A DNA stretch of 56,057 nt from Pseudomonas linyingensis (GCF_900109175.1 NZ_FNZE01000024.1:1-56057); one strand, 5' to 3'. Counted from the first letter of the stretch, positions 26,450 through 33,750 are shown. Numbers and translations are program-made. Notes: a model not told the origin generated them from the letters alone.

Positions 26450-27508
26450 CTAGCCCTCCAGCAGCGCGACAAGCTGCACTTTGCCAAGGTCGGCCTCGAA
26501 CTCCTGGCCGTCATCCTCGTACTTGAGCCAGGCCCAGCCCTCGGCCGGCGGCCGGCGGTTGAGGATCAGGCGGGCCGGGCGGTCGTCGTGCGTGACCTGG
26601 ATGATCGCTTTCTTGAGCTTGTCCGGGTCGGGTTCCTTCGGCTCCTTCTTCTTGGCGTCATCCTCCGGGCCTTGCCCGTCGCCCTCGGCCTCGCCATCCG
26701 TCTTGCCGCTGAACGCATCGACGGTGTTGGGGTCGCGGTCGCCTTCCTGGTGGCGCTTGTCCTCCAGGTACTCGCGCAGCAGCTTGACCGATCCGCGCGT
26801 CAGCTCCTGGCTGTCGTCGGCCAGCCACGCACCCACTTCCTCGGGGTTCTTCTTGAACGCCGTCACCAACTCGTTGATGACGGTCACATCCTTGGCGCGG
26901 CCAGTGTTGAACGCCTCGGCAATCGGTTCGGGCAAGTCCAGCAGCGTGACGTGCTGTGTGACGAACGCCGGCGACTTGCCGATCTCCTTGGCGATCTCCG
27001 ACTTCTTCTTGCCCTTCGCCAGCTCGCGGCCGATGAAGTCCGCGATCTCGCGGGCCGTCAGTTCGTTGCGTTGCAGGTTCTCGATTACCTGGTCGGCCTC
27101 GTTGTAGTCGTTGTCGATGAAAGCCGGGATGGTGGTCTTGTCGGCCCATTTCGAGCCACGGTAGCGCCGCGCACCGTGGTTGATGAGGTAGCGGCCCGGC
27201 GCGTCCGGGTTCTCGCGCACGCTGATGGGCGACTTCACGCCGCGCAGCTTGATCGTCTCGCCGATCTCGGCGATGGACTCCGGCGAGAAGCCGGGGTTGT
27301 CCGCCGTGCGCGGCTGGTGCGGGTCTTCGTCGATGAGGTCAAGCGGCAGCTCCTGCGGGCCGCCAGGGGCCGCATTCGCGGCCTGTGGCTCGTCCAGCAA
27401 GCTCGACAGGTCGCCGAGGCCATCCAGGCCCAGCCCGCCGCCCTTGGGCTTCTCTGCGGCCGCTTGCGGGGCCTTCTTCTTGGCGTTGGTCTTTACGGCG
27501 CTGGTCAT
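26450..27508 (-). CDS. korB: KorB, global repressor and ParB-type partition protein
   Basis: 352 residues. Binds the 13-bp OB sites throughout the plasmid. N-terminal acidic/Pro-rich region, ParB-like core (LPLDLIDEDPHQPRT, then NHGARRYRGSKWA), HTH that reads OB (KGKKKSEIAKEIGKSPAFVTQH, about 165-190), and C-terminal SH3-like dimer domain (VTHDDRPARLILNRRPP). Start chosen at MTSAVKTNAKKKA, overlapping the incC stop by ATGA; an open upstream extension to 27919 is a shadow. Confidence 0.95.
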   Translation of the reverse strand: MTSAVKTNAKKKAPQAAAEKPKGGGLGLDGLGDLSSLLDEPQAANAAPGGPQELPLDLIDEDPHQPRTADNPGFSPESIAEIGETIKLRGVKSPISVRENPDAPGRYLINHGARRYRGSKWADKTTIPAFIDNDYNEADQVIENLQRNELTAREIADFIGRELAKGKKKSEIAKEIGKSPAFVTQHVTLLDLPEPIAEAFNTGRAKDVTVINELVTAFKKNPEEVGAWLADDSQELTRGSVKLLREYLEDKRHQEGDRDPNTVDAFSGKTDGEAEGDGQGPEDDAKKKEPKEPDPDKLKKAIIQVTHDDRPARLILNRRPPAEGWAWLKYEDDGQEFEADLGKVQLVALLEG

Positions 27509-28587
27509 TGCGCGATCTCCATCTTCGTGAACACGTAATCCGCCAGGGCGCGCACTTCCTGGGTGGCCTTGCGCGCAGCGGTTTTCTTGATCTTCCACAC
27601 TGGCATCTGCTCGCCCAGCGCCTCCGCGATACTGTCTCGCGCGCCGACACTGAACGGCAAGATCAGTTGCGGATATGCCTGCTGCAAGGTCGCCAGGTTG
27701 CTGACGTGGCGCGGCTTCCGCGCGTCCACCTTGTTCGGCACCATGCCGAGAAAGCGCAGCTTCGGGTTTTGCTTGCGCAGGTTGCCGATGACGGCAACCA
27801 TCTTCTTCATGCCTTGCAAGCTGTACGCCTCCATTTCGACCGGCGAAAGCATGTAGTCGGCGGCCAGCACGGCCGCCGTCATGGCAACGCCAAGGGAAGG
27901 GGCGGTGTCGATCAGGCACACGTCGAAGAACTCGCCTAGCGCCGCGATGCTGGCCCGCAGCGCGCCGGCGGCCTGGGCCAAGTCCATCTTGTCCAGGTTG
28001 GCCAGGCTGGCATCGGCCGCGATCAGCGCCAGGCCGTCATCCTCCCGGCCAGCGAACCAGGCGCGCAGCTCGTCGCCGCCGGCGGTGAACATGCGACTGG
28101 CGGGATAGCCCGAGTCGTGGCCGGCCAGCGTCCAGCTTGCATTGCCCTGGGTGTCCAGGTCGATCACTGCAACCCGAAGGCCGCGCTCCTGGAAGTCGAA
28201 CGCCAGGTGGCAGGTTGCGAAGGTCTTGCCCTGTCCGCCTTTCTGAATTGCCGTGACCAGTGTTTTCATGAGTTGGGTTCCTGTTTCCTCTTTCCCTTGG
28301 CGTCGGCTTCCCAACGCTTGACGATGAACGCTTGATGCTCCGGCAGTACCGCCGTCACCCGCGCGAAGCCCTGCGGGAGCACTTCCCCCGCCGCTGCCCA
28401 CACGCGACTGACCGCTTGCGATACCGCCCCCTTGGTCAGCCCCAGCGAGGCCACAAACTCGGCCTGGGGCCTTCCATCGACCAGCACGCCGCGCGCTATG
28501 TCGATGGTCTGTTGCCCGATCTCCAGGCCCTTGATCGCCGCCTGGAATTGGGCTTCGGTTAGCCGTTTCTTCATGGAGAACACCCAT
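27505..28587 (-). CDS. incC: IncC, ParA-type partition ATPase (long and short forms)
   Basis: The short form IncC2 starts at 28269 (254 residues, MKTLVTAIQKGGQGKT, deviant Walker A). The long form IncC1 (360 residues) starts at 28587, 13 bases before korA, and reads through korA in another frame, as in other IncP-1 plasmids. ParA features: VIDLDTQGNASWTL, then LIDTAPSLGVAM. Partners with KorB in segregation and modulates its repression. The IncC2 start overlaps the korA stop (ATGA). Confidence 0.92.
   Translation of the reverse strand: MGVLHEETANRSPIPGGDQGPGDRATDHRHSARRAGRWKAPGRVCGLAGADQGGGIASGQSRVGSGGGSAPAGLRAGDGGTAGASSVHRQALGSRRQGKEETGTQLMKTLVTAIQKGGQGKTFATCHLAFDFQERGLRVAVIDLDTQGNASWTLAGHDSGYPASRMFTAGGDELRAWFAGREDDGLALIAADASLANLDKMDLAQAAGALRASIAALGEFFDVCLIDTAPSLGVAMTAAVLAADYMLSPVEMEAYSLQGMKKMVAVIGNLRKQNPKLRFLGMVPNKVDARKPRHVSNLATLQQAYPQLILPFSVGARDSIAEALGEQMPVWKIKKTAARKATQEVRALADYVFTKMEIAQ
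28266..28574 (-). CDS. korA: KorA, global repressor
   Basis: 102 residues. Dimeric repressor of OA sites (GTTTAGCTAAAC). HTH around LGLTKGAVSQAVSRVW (about 50-65) and a C-terminal dimer domain (FARVTAVLPEHQAFIVKRW) nearly identical to the one in TrbA. Start at MKKRLTEAQF; the upstream in-frame Met codon at 28598 adds eight unlikely residues. Encoded inside the IncC1 frame. Confidence 0.95.
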   Translation of the reverse strand: MKKRLTEAQFQAAIKGLEIGQQTIDIARGVLVDGRPQAEFVASLGLTKGAVSQAVSRVWAAAGEVLPQGFARVTAVLPEHQAFIVKRWEADAKGKRKQEPNS

Positions 28588-28646
28588 ATAAACTCCACAC
28601 CCGGTTGTTGAACAAAAGGCGGTGCCAGCCGCCGACCATGTGCAGA

Positions 28647-28692
28647 AGTTTAGCTAAACTCGCCGGGCGCGTCAAGCCTTTTAGCGGCTAAA
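28647..28692 (-). promoter_or_regulatory. korA promoter with KorA and KorB operators
   Basis: Minus-strand -35 TTGACG (28670-28675) and -10 TAAACT (28647-28652), 17-base spacer. A perfect KorA site GTTTAGCTAAAC (28648-28659) covers the -10. An exact KorB site lies at 28680-28692, just upstream of the -35. Confidence 0.92.
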
Positions 28693-28694
28693 AA

Positions 28695-29105
28695 TCACCC
28701 CTTCTTGGCGTCATCCGAATACAGCGCGGCTAGGCGCTTGAGGTCGTCGGGGCCTTGCTGAACCTCGACCACCCGCATTCCGTAGCGCCCCATCTGCGAC
28801 GCGGCGCGCGAAACTGCGAGCTGCTGCGCGTGGTCGGCGCTCACGAAGAACGTCATCAACGGCCCCACGGTGCGCGTGCCGCCGCTCGCAAAGCACACGT
28901 CGAACGAACCGCCATGCACATGCGGATCGACGCCTTCAACGAGCCGCCAGGGGTCAAGGCCCCATTCCTCGGATTGCGCGCTGTACCAATAGGCCGGCGC
29001 ATCGCCGTTCAAATCGCTGGCCGCGTACTCGCGCACCAGGACGGCCACGCGGCCCGTGGTTGGCTCCACGAATCCCGGCGGGTAGGGCAGGGTCTGTTTT
29101 TTCAT
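28695..29105 (-). CDS. kleF: KleF
   Basis: 136 residues, last gene of the kle operon. A compact, probably soluble protein (YWYSAQSEEWGLDPWRLVEG, then DVCFASGGTRTVGPLMTFFV). Kle functions are poorly known: they are co-regulated with partition and replication genes and are harmful when unregulated in some hosts. Ends DDAKKG, which carries a dispersed DNA word described in the findings. Identified by position and similarity to IncP-1 KleF as I know it. Confidence 0.75.
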   Translation of the reverse strand: MKKQTLPYPPGFVEPTTGRVAVLVREYAASDLNGDAPAYWYSAQSEEWGLDPWRLVEGVDPHVHGGSFDVCFASGGTRTVGPLMTFFVSADHAQQLAVSRAASQMGRYGMRVVEVQQGPDDLKRLAALYSDDAKKG

Positions 29106-29106
29106 G

Positions 29107-29433
29107 TCAAAGCCCCTTCGGCTTGTAGATCGAAACGAAGTAGGTGATCGCGGTCAGCACCGCGAAGTACACCAGGAACGACCAGCCGGCATACACGCCA
29201 GGCGTGTTCCAGTGGTAGAGCATCCGCACGAACTGAAAGAAGGTGGCAATCGACAGCACCCACTTGAGGATCGGCCAGACCAACACGGTCGCCACCCATA
29301 CGAACTTGACCAGGCCGGCCAGCAGGCCAGCACCGGGGGCCTTGTTGGGGGCAGCAGGCGCGGCGGCAGGCTCCACCGGCGCGGGCGCGGCGGGCTGCTC
29401 GATCTCCTTGGGGAACTTGATGATGTTGGACAT
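29107..29433 (-). CDS. kleE: KleE membrane protein
   Basis: 108 residues. Start at MSNIIKFPKEIE. A Pro/Ala linker is followed by two or three hydrophobic helices (LVKFVWVATVLVWPILKWVL, and FLVYFAVLTAITYFV). Ends one base before kleF. Inner-membrane localisation predicted; function unknown. Confidence 0.82.
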   Translation of the reverse strand: MSNIIKFPKEIEQPAAPAPVEPAAAPAAPNKAPGAGLLAGLVKFVWVATVLVWPILKWVLSIATFFQFVRMLYHWNTPGVYAGWSFLVYFAVLTAITYFVSIYKPKGL

Positions 29434-29518
29434 AGCTTGACCCTCCACGCGCTTACGTGTTGAATGCTGGGTGCTCCCACTCGGAAGCATGGTTACGGTG
29501 TGCCAGCACCAGGCCAAG

Positions 29519-29540
29519 CGCCCCGGATCACTCCGGGGCG
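29519..29540. terminator. Hairpin in the kleA-kleE spacer
   Basis: CGCCCCGGA/TCCGGGGCG, 4-base loop, no T-run. It could attenuate or stabilise the kle transcript. Confidence 0.55.
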
Positions 29541-29610
29541 TTCCTCCACCTGGGGCCGCCCTTGATCTTGCCTCGGCTCACGCAATACTCCCTTCTTGGC
29601 GTCCTCGATA

Positions 29611-29634
29611 GGCCCGGCCGTTGCCGACCGGGCC
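29611..29634. terminator. Second hairpin just after kleA
   Basis: GGCCCGG/CCGGGCC with a 10-base loop, eight bases after the kleA stop, no T-run. The 209-base kleA-kleE spacer (29434-29642) holds no credible gene, so kleB is absent. Confidence 0.5.
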
Positions 29635-29642
29635 ATGTGCTC

Positions 29643-29879
29643 TTACCAGCCGGCCCGGCGCTTGGCCTGCTCGACGGCTTCCATCGACCAATGGCCCTTG
29701 GCCTGCCCCTCCAGGGAGCATCCGGCGAAGTACGCCTTGCCGCGCAGTTCCTCGGCTTTGCGCACCAGCTCGGCCGCCTCGGCCATCATGGCCGCGATCT
29801 CGTCACGGCGGGCCGGGAAGTCGGTCGCTGCCGCGCCCTCCAGCTCGTCAATCCAGGGCATGATCTTGTTGTCGCTCAT
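29643..29879 (-). CDS. kleA: KleA
   Basis: 78 residues, acidic and helical (DELEGAAATDFPARRDEIAA, MMAEAAELVRKAEELRGKAY). First gene of the kle operon, directly downstream of a strong KorA/KorC-controlled promoter. KleA of RK2 is a small dimeric helical protein of unknown role. The GGACTTTCTCCGGTAG leader before the start is shared almost base for base with klcA. Confidence 0.85.
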   Translation of the reverse strand: MSDNKIMPWIDELEGAAATDFPARRDEIAAMMAEAAELVRKAEELRGKAYFAGCSLEGQAKGHWSMEAVEQAKRRAGW

Positions 29880-29930
29880 CGGACTTTCTCCGGTAGTTGA
29901 CCTGGGCGATGTGCCCGGCCTTCAAGTGCT

Positions 29931-29975
29931 ATATTAGGGCAAAATGCCCTAGCCTGTCAAGCACTTTAGCTAAAC
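29931..29975 (-). promoter_or_regulatory. kleA promoter with KorC and KorA sites
   Basis: Minus-strand -35 TTGACA (29955-29960), 18-base spacer, -10 TAATAT (29931-29936). The KorC operator TAGGGCAAAATGCCCTA (29935-29951) lies between them. A one-mismatch KorA site CTTTAGCTAAAC is at 29964-29975, and a KorB site is a little further upstream. Confidence 0.9.
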
Positions 29976-30008
29976 TTTTTTCGCTTTACCGGAATCCGAA
30001 GGCTAAAC

Positions 30009-30021
30009 TTTAGCCGCTAAA
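30009..30021. promoter_or_regulatory. KorB operator downstream of korC
   Basis: Exact TTTAGCCGCTAAA between korC and the kleA promoter. Confidence 0.88.
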
Positions 30022-30036
30022 ACCTTTCCCTTGGCG

Positions 30037-30294
30037 TCAATCCTCTTTCCAGATCACGCCCAGCCCGGCCAGGTCGCACAGGATCGCCCATGCCGCATAG
30101 GGAATCGGGGTGTCCTCGCCGATCCAGCGGCGGATCGTGCGGTCGCCCTTCGCGCCCAGCCCCAGCGCCTTCGCGGCCTTGCTGCCGCTGAACCCGGCCA
30201 GGCGCAGCACCTCGCGGACTTCCTCGCCGGTCGGTTGTGCCCAGCGTTCGGCCGGCTTCAAGCACTCCAGCCGGATATTGGCGTCGTTCGTCAT
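30037..30294 (-). CDS. korC: KorC repressor
   Basis: 85 residues, the RK2 KorC length and very close in sequence (IRLECLKPAERW, ALGLGAKGDRTIRRWIGEDT, IPYAAWAILCDLAGLG). An HTH protein that represses the klcA and kleA promoters via TAGGGCATAATGCCCTA-type operators. Its stop codon sits inside a copy of the GACGCCAAGG word. Confidence 0.95.
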   Translation of the reverse strand: MTNDANIRLECLKPAERWAQPTGEEVREVLRLAGFSGSKAAKALGLGAKGDRTIRRWIGEDTPIPYAAWAILCDLAGLGVIWKED

Positions 30295-30310
30295 TCGTTC
30301 GTTCTCCTGG

Positions 30311-31519
30311 TCAAGTGATAAGCCGCAACTGGTCGAAGCCGTAGATCGACTGGATGCAGCTCGGGTCTGAATCGACCACGCGCCGGCCTGCGCGATTGGT
30401 CTTGTACGTTACCGGCCTGTCGTCGTGCGCCCACACCTGGCGGGTGTCGGGATGCACCTTCACGATGATGATGCGCTTGCCGATGTAGCGGTCGAAAACC
30501 GGGTGATGGACGCTCACGATCTCGCACCGCTGGCCGGGCTTGAACTCCACCCGGTCGGCCGGGCCTCCATCGCCATTCCTGGCGATGCTGCAGGTTGCCG
30601 CGCTCGCTCCCGGCATCGTCGTTTCCGGCGATACAGGCCCGCCCTCGACCGGCTCGGCATCGTCGGCTTTGACGATGCTGCAGGTCATCGTCGTTTCTGG
30701 CGATGCGGGATCTCGCTCCGGGCCTGCGCCGGTGATTTTTCCCTTGGCGTCCAACCCGGCGGCCCTGGCCGCCTTGATCCTGGTCGCGGCCTCGGCCGCC
30801 CAGCGCCTGGCGATGAAGGCCCGATGCGAGGGCAGCACCACATCGACCAGGACGAACCCCGGCGGCACCAGGACGGTCGCCGGTTCGCGCCGCGCCGGCG
30901 GCTCCAGGCCGGCCAGCCAAGCGGGCAGGGGAGCATCGGCCAGGCGGTCGCGGTAGCTGGCCTCGACCATCACCGGGCGCTTCTTCTCGGCTCGCTGCGC
31001 AGCCAGGATGCCGCGCGCAACCTCGTCCACCGTCATGCAGCCCTGCGCCGTGTCGAAGTGCGAGCGGTAGCCCGTTTCGGAGATAAACGGCCTGTCCAGG
31101 TCGATGACGTGGAACTGGAAGTGGGCACCCAGCGGCCCGCCGTAGCCGGCCTCGTACTCCACCAGGGCGCGCATGTCGCCATCCGCGACCAGGAACTGGC
31201 CGCGCTGGCCCCACAAGGGCACGTCGCCAGGCACCGCCGCGCAATGGCGCTCGATGACCTGGCCGGGCGCGTCGTGGTCGGCCATGCTGCCCACGTGCGT
31301 TCCGCCGTTCATCTTCCAGATGACGGCCTCGTATCGGTCGCTGGCCGCCTCGGCGGCCGCACCGTCGCCGCGCATGATCGCCGCGTCGATCTCCACCACG
31401 GCCGCCACGGCGGCGGCCAGCAGCTCGTCGCGTTCGGTGGGCAGCTCGGCCAGCAGCTCGGCCGCCGGCGCGTTCCAGTCCTGGCCCGGCTGGGCCGGCG
31501 TCTTGCGTTTCTTCGCCAT
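30311..31519 (-). CDS. klcB: KlcB
   Basis: 402 residues from MAKKRKTPAQ (ATG 31519). Middle gene of the klcA-klcB-korC operon; function unknown. The segment PSHRAFIARRWAAEA resembles the KorA/TrbA C-terminal domain (HQAFIVKRW), so a KorA-like dimer domain may be embedded. Residues about 270-320 (PASPETTMTCSIV, then PVSPETTMPGASAATCSIA) are the translation of an inserted stem-loop repeat array and look like low-complexity filler. C-terminal part KPGQRCEIVSVHHPVFDRYIG forms a small beta-rich domain. Confidence 0.85.
   Translation of the reverse strand: MAKKRKTPAQPGQDWNAPAAELLAELPTERDELLAAAVAAVVEIDAAIMRGDGAAAEAASDRYEAVIWKMNGGTHVGSMADHDAPGQVIERHCAAVPGDVPLWGQRGQFLVADGDMRALVEYEAGYGGPLGAHFQFHVIDLDRPFISETGYRSHFDTAQGCMTVDEVARGILAAQRAEKKRPVMVEASYRDRLADAPLPAWLAGLEPPARREPATVLVPPGFVLVDVVLPSHRAFIARRWAAEAATRIKAARAAGLDAKGKITGAGPERDPASPETTMTCSIVKADDAEPVEGGPVSPETTMPGASAATCSIARNGDGGPADRVEFKPGQRCEIVSVHHPVFDRYIGKRIIIVKVHPDTRQVWAHDDRPVTYKTNRAGRRVVDSDPSCIQSIYGFDQLRLIT
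30568..30713 (+). repeat. Stem-loop/palindrome repeat array D, inside klcB
   Basis: Four units CATCGYC-N6-GRCGATR at 30568, 30614, 30658 and 30686 (left-arm starts), with CTGCAG after the first and third and CGGGATCT after the last. Entirely within the klcB reading frame, which stays open through it. Confidence 0.82.
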
Positions 31520-31530
31520 CGGCCGGCCCC

Positions 31531-31749
31531 TCAAGTGTCAGCACGCCGCCACGCGATCACGTCGCGGGCTTCGTAGCCGTGGCGCTTGCAGTCGTCGCAG
31601 AATCCCGAGCTGAACCCCTTGTGGTTCGTGCCGATCCATGCGGCCGGCTTGCCGCATTCGTGGCCGTAGGTGCCCGGCTCGGCGTTGTGGCACTTGCCGT
31701 CCGTCGCGTAGCTGTTCGTCGGTGCCTGGGGAGCGTTGTTCCTGGTCAT
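31531..31749 (-). CDS. Small Cys-rich protein between klcA and klcB
   Basis: 72 residues from MTRNNAPQAPT. Four cysteines: CHNAEPGTYGHEC, then CDDC in GFCDDCKRHGYEARDV, suggesting a small zinc finger. The spacing is C-x11-C and C-x2-C. Preceded by AGGAGG-like sequence and a strong hairpin. No family recognised. Confidence 0.65.
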   Translation of the reverse strand: MTRNNAPQAPTNSYATDGKCHNAEPGTYGHECGKPAAWIGTNHKGFSSGFCDDCKRHGYEARDVIAWRRADT

Positions 31750-31764
31750 GGTCGCCTCCTGGAA

Positions 31765-31784
31765 GCCCCGGCCGAAGCCGGGGC
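31765..31784. terminator. Hairpin after klcA
   Basis: GCCCCGGC/GCCGGGGC with CGAA tetraloop (minus strand TTCG), no T-run. Possibly an mRNA stabiliser or attenuator in the klcA operon. Confidence 0.6.
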
Positions 31785-31793
31785 CGCCCCTCA

Positions 31794-32222
31794 TCAGTCA
31801 ATAGCCCGGTAGATCGCGGCCGCCTCGGCGTGGCTGGCTGCGAAGCCGCGCAGGAAGTGATAGCGGTCGATCAGGGCATCGCCGGCGTCCGTGTCGGCGG
31901 CCTCGGCCGCGAGCTGGCCCAGCGCGAACAGGGTTGCGACAATGCCGGCGGCGTCGGCCGACAACTCGCCTCGGAAGCCGTTGCCGTCCACCTCGATCTC
32001 CAGGCGGTCGGCCAGGTCGGGGGCCATGTAAAAACCGCCGTCCGACAAGGTGTAGTAGTGCCAATACGCGCCGCTGTAGCGTTCGCAGAGCCGGCGAAGC
32101 CAGGCATACACCAGGGCCTCGCCGCGCATCATCAGACGCGGGCCGAAGTAGGCGGGCAGGAAGTCGAGGCGCTGGGCCTCGGCGACCAGGGAAGCGGTAA
32201 CGGGTTGCTCTTGGGTGTTCAT
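31794..32222 (-). CDS. klcA: KlcA anti-restriction protein
   Basis: 142 residues, ArdB/KlcA family. It protects incoming plasmid DNA from type I restriction in the new host. Typical segments: RLDFLPAYFGPRLMMRGEALVYAWLRRLCE, then YWHYYTLSDGGFYMAPDL, then GIVATLFALGQLA (here quoted in parts). First gene of the operon, behind a KorC/KorA-controlled promoter, so it is expected to be expressed in a burst on entry before repressors accumulate. Confidence 0.93.
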   Translation of the reverse strand: MNTQEQPVTASLVAEAQRLDFLPAYFGPRLMMRGEALVYAWLRRLCERYSGAYWHYYTLSDGGFYMAPDLADRLEIEVDGNGFRGELSADAAGIVATLFALGQLAAEAADTDAGDALIDRYHFLRGFAASHAEAAAIYRAID

Positions 32223-32273
32223 CGGACTTTCTCCGGTAGTTGACCTGGGCGAAATGCCCGGCCTTCAAGTGCT

Positions 32274-32317
32274 ATATTAGGGCAAAATGTCCTAATCGTC
32301 AAGCACTTTAGCTAAAC
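32274..32317 (-). promoter_or_regulatory. klcA promoter with KorC and KorA sites
   Basis: Minus-strand -35 TTGACG (32297-32302), 17-base spacer, -10 TAATAT (32274-32279). KorC-type site TAGGGCAAAATGTCCTA (32278-32294, one mismatch in the dyad). KorA-like CTTTAGCTAAAC at 32306-32317. A degenerate KorB site TTTGGCCGCTAAA follows at 32320-32332. Confidence 0.88.
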
Positions 32318-32334
32318 TTTTTGGCCGCTAAACC

Positions 32335-32368
32335 TTGCCCTTTCCCTTGGCGTGCATTACAATGTAAT
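32335..32368 (+). promoter_or_regulatory. Promoter and operator of the toxin-antitoxin operon
   Basis: -35 TTGCCC (32335-32340) and -10 TACAAT (32358-32363) with a 17-base spacer. The -10 lies inside the palindrome ATTACAATGTAAT (32356-32368), a likely antitoxin binding site for autorepression. GGAG before the ATG at 32395. Confidence 0.7.
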
Positions 32369-32394
32369 TCACGAACCCAACCGGAGAACCAATC

Positions 32395-32658
32395 ATGGCT
32401 GCAAACCAGCTCGTACAAACGCGCATCGACGGCGCGATCAAGGAAGAAGCGGCGGCCGTCCTGGCCGCGATGGGCCTTACCGTGTCCGACGCGGTGCGGC
32501 TGCTGCTCACGAAGGTGGCCCAGGACAAGGCGCTGCCCTTCGAGCCGCTGATTCCGAACGCCACCACCATCGAGGCGATGAAGGAAGCCCGCAAGGGCAA
32601 GCTGCCGCGCTTCGCCACCGTCAACGATCTGATGGCCGATCTGCATGCGGCAGATTGA
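32395..32658 (+). CDS. RelB/DinJ-type antitoxin
   Basis: 87 residues. N-terminal ribbon-helix-helix (VQTRIDGAIKEEAAAVLAAM, then GLTVSDAVRLLLTKVAQDKA) of the RelB/DinJ family, and a C-terminal tail that would wrap the toxin. The coding region overlaps the toxin by 14 bases, so the two are translationally coupled. It lies between oriV and klcA. Confidence 0.9.
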   Translation: MAANQLVQTRIDGAIKEEAAAVLAAMGLTVSDAVRLLLTKVAQDKALPFEPLIPNATTIEAMKEARKGKLPRFATVNDLMADLHAAD

Positions 32659-32926
32659 GCGCACCGGCCAGTTCAAGCGCGACTACAAGCGCGAGGCGAA
32701 AGGGCAGCACCGGGCCACGCTCGACGCCGACCTGGTGCCCGTCCTGGTCGCGCTCGCCGACGACCAGCCGCTGGAACCTCGGCACCGCGACCACGCGCTG
32801 ACCGGGGACTGGAAGGATCACCGGGATTGCCACGTCAAGCCCGACCTGGTGCTGATCTACCAGAAGCCCGACGCCGACACGCTGCGCCTGGTGCGCCTCG
32901 GCTCTCACTCCGAACTCGGCTTGTGA
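32645..32926 (+). CDS. YafQ-type mRNA interferase toxin
   Basis: 93 residues, RelE/ParE superfamily, YafQ branch. Characteristic segments: TGQFKRDYKREAKGQH, then HALTGDWKDHRDCHVKPDLVLIY, and the C-terminal LVRLGSHSELGL with the catalytic His. Predicted ribosome-dependent mRNA endonuclease that kills or stalls plasmid-free daughters. Confidence 0.9.
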   Translation: MRQIERTGQFKRDYKREAKGQHRATLDADLVPVLVALADDQPLEPRHRDHALTGDWKDHRDCHVKPDLVLIYQKPDADTLRLVRLGSHSELGL

Positions 32927-32961
32927 TCGGCGCGGGCCTGGCCCCGCGTCTCACGTTTCAT

Positions 32962-32976
32962 TGACACTTGAGGGGC
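32962..32976 (+). repeat. Outlying TrfA iteron
   Basis: TGACACTTGAGGGGC, opposite in orientation to the main cluster. Confidence 0.85.
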
Positions 32977-33147
32977 GCTTTCCGCGCCACCGGCCGAGCT
33001 GGCCGACCCCCTTCCTTGGCGTAAAACCTGCGGCGGTGGAGCTGCTGCGATGCTTGAGGATCGCGCGGCCGGTCGAACCGCGGCGACCTGGTTGGGGAGT
33101 GTGAGGGGGCTTTGCCCCCTCGCAAGCTCTCGAACTTACTGCCTTCC

Positions 33148-33299
33148 GCCAGGCGCTTGCGCCTGGCTCTCCTAAGCCGTAGCGCCGAAGGCGCTCCATT
33201 GTGGGGTGAGGCCGCAAGGCGGCCGAGGGGCGTAGCCCCTGGGGGGATGGGAGGCCGCTTGCGGCCGGGTGGGATCGAGAAGGGGGGTTTCCCCCCTTC
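33148..33299. repeat. GC-rich hairpin ladder of oriV
   Basis: Six perfect short hairpins in 152 bases: 33148-33167 (9-bp stem), 33181-33195 (6), 33211-33223 (5), 33226-33240 (6), 33253-33266 (6), 33279-33299 (9, GAAGGGGGG/CCCCCCTTC). Confidence 0.8.
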
Positions 33300-33355
33300 G
33301 GCGGCCGGTCATGCTGCGCGGCAGCTTGGGCCGTGTTGCCGTTTTTTTCGCCAGC

Positions 33356-33420
33356 CTCTGGTTAAAACTACCTGGTTATATAAAAAGGTTATAAAGACGG
33401 TTAAAAACCTGGTTAGCATG
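33356..33420. other. AT-rich unwinding region of oriV
   Basis: The only strongly AT-rich stretch in oriV, with five copies of GGTTA in the same direction (TGGTTAAAA, TGGTTATAT, AGGTTATAA, CGGTTAAAA, TGGTTAGCA). Likely the DNA unwinding element. Confidence 0.75.
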
Positions 33421-33473
33421 ACCGAAAAACGCGCGTAAACCGTTGTCACGCCAAGGAAAAGTGCGAAGAGGCC

Positions 33474-33579
33474 GCCCCTCAAGTGTCAATGGATAAGCCC
33501 CCCATGTGTCAATACGCTGCCCCTCAAGTGTCAAGAACCGCGCCCCTCAAGTGTCAGTAGGGCCGCCCCTCAAGTGTCA
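33474..33579 (-). repeat. Five tandem TrfA iterons
   Basis: GCCCCTCAAGTGTCA at 33474, 33519, 33542 and 33565 and a degenerate copy GCCCCCCATGTGTCA at 33497, spaced 22-23 bases, i.e. about two helical turns apart. Confidence 0.93.
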
Positions 33580-33605
33580 ATACCGGGGCAGGGTTCCTAA
33601 CAGGG

Positions 33606-33629
33606 TTATCCACAACTTCGGTGGATAAC
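33606..33629. promoter_or_regulatory. DnaA boxes
   Basis: TTATCCACA (33606-33614) faces an inverted partner GTGGATAAC (33621-33629), directly after the iteron cluster. Confidence 0.75.
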
Positions 33630-33701
33630 TCCATGCCGATCAGGCACTTAGGCCGCCTCGGCGGCCGCCTGGACGGCTCGACCAGGCCGAAATCGGCCGC
33701 T

Positions 33702-33750
33702 GCCCCCCAAGTGTCAACATCGCGCCGGCCCCGCTGCCCCTCAAGTGTCA
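33702..33750 (-). repeat. Two further TrfA iterons
   Basis: GCCCCCCAAGTGTCA at 33702-33716 and GCCCCTCAAGTGTCA at 33736-33750. Confidence 0.85.

Noticed and set aside
33474..33579. Regularly spaced repeats resembling a CRISPR array
   Set aside because: Units are 15 bp at 22-23-bp spacing with the TrfA iteron consensus, in oriV, and there are no cas genes.
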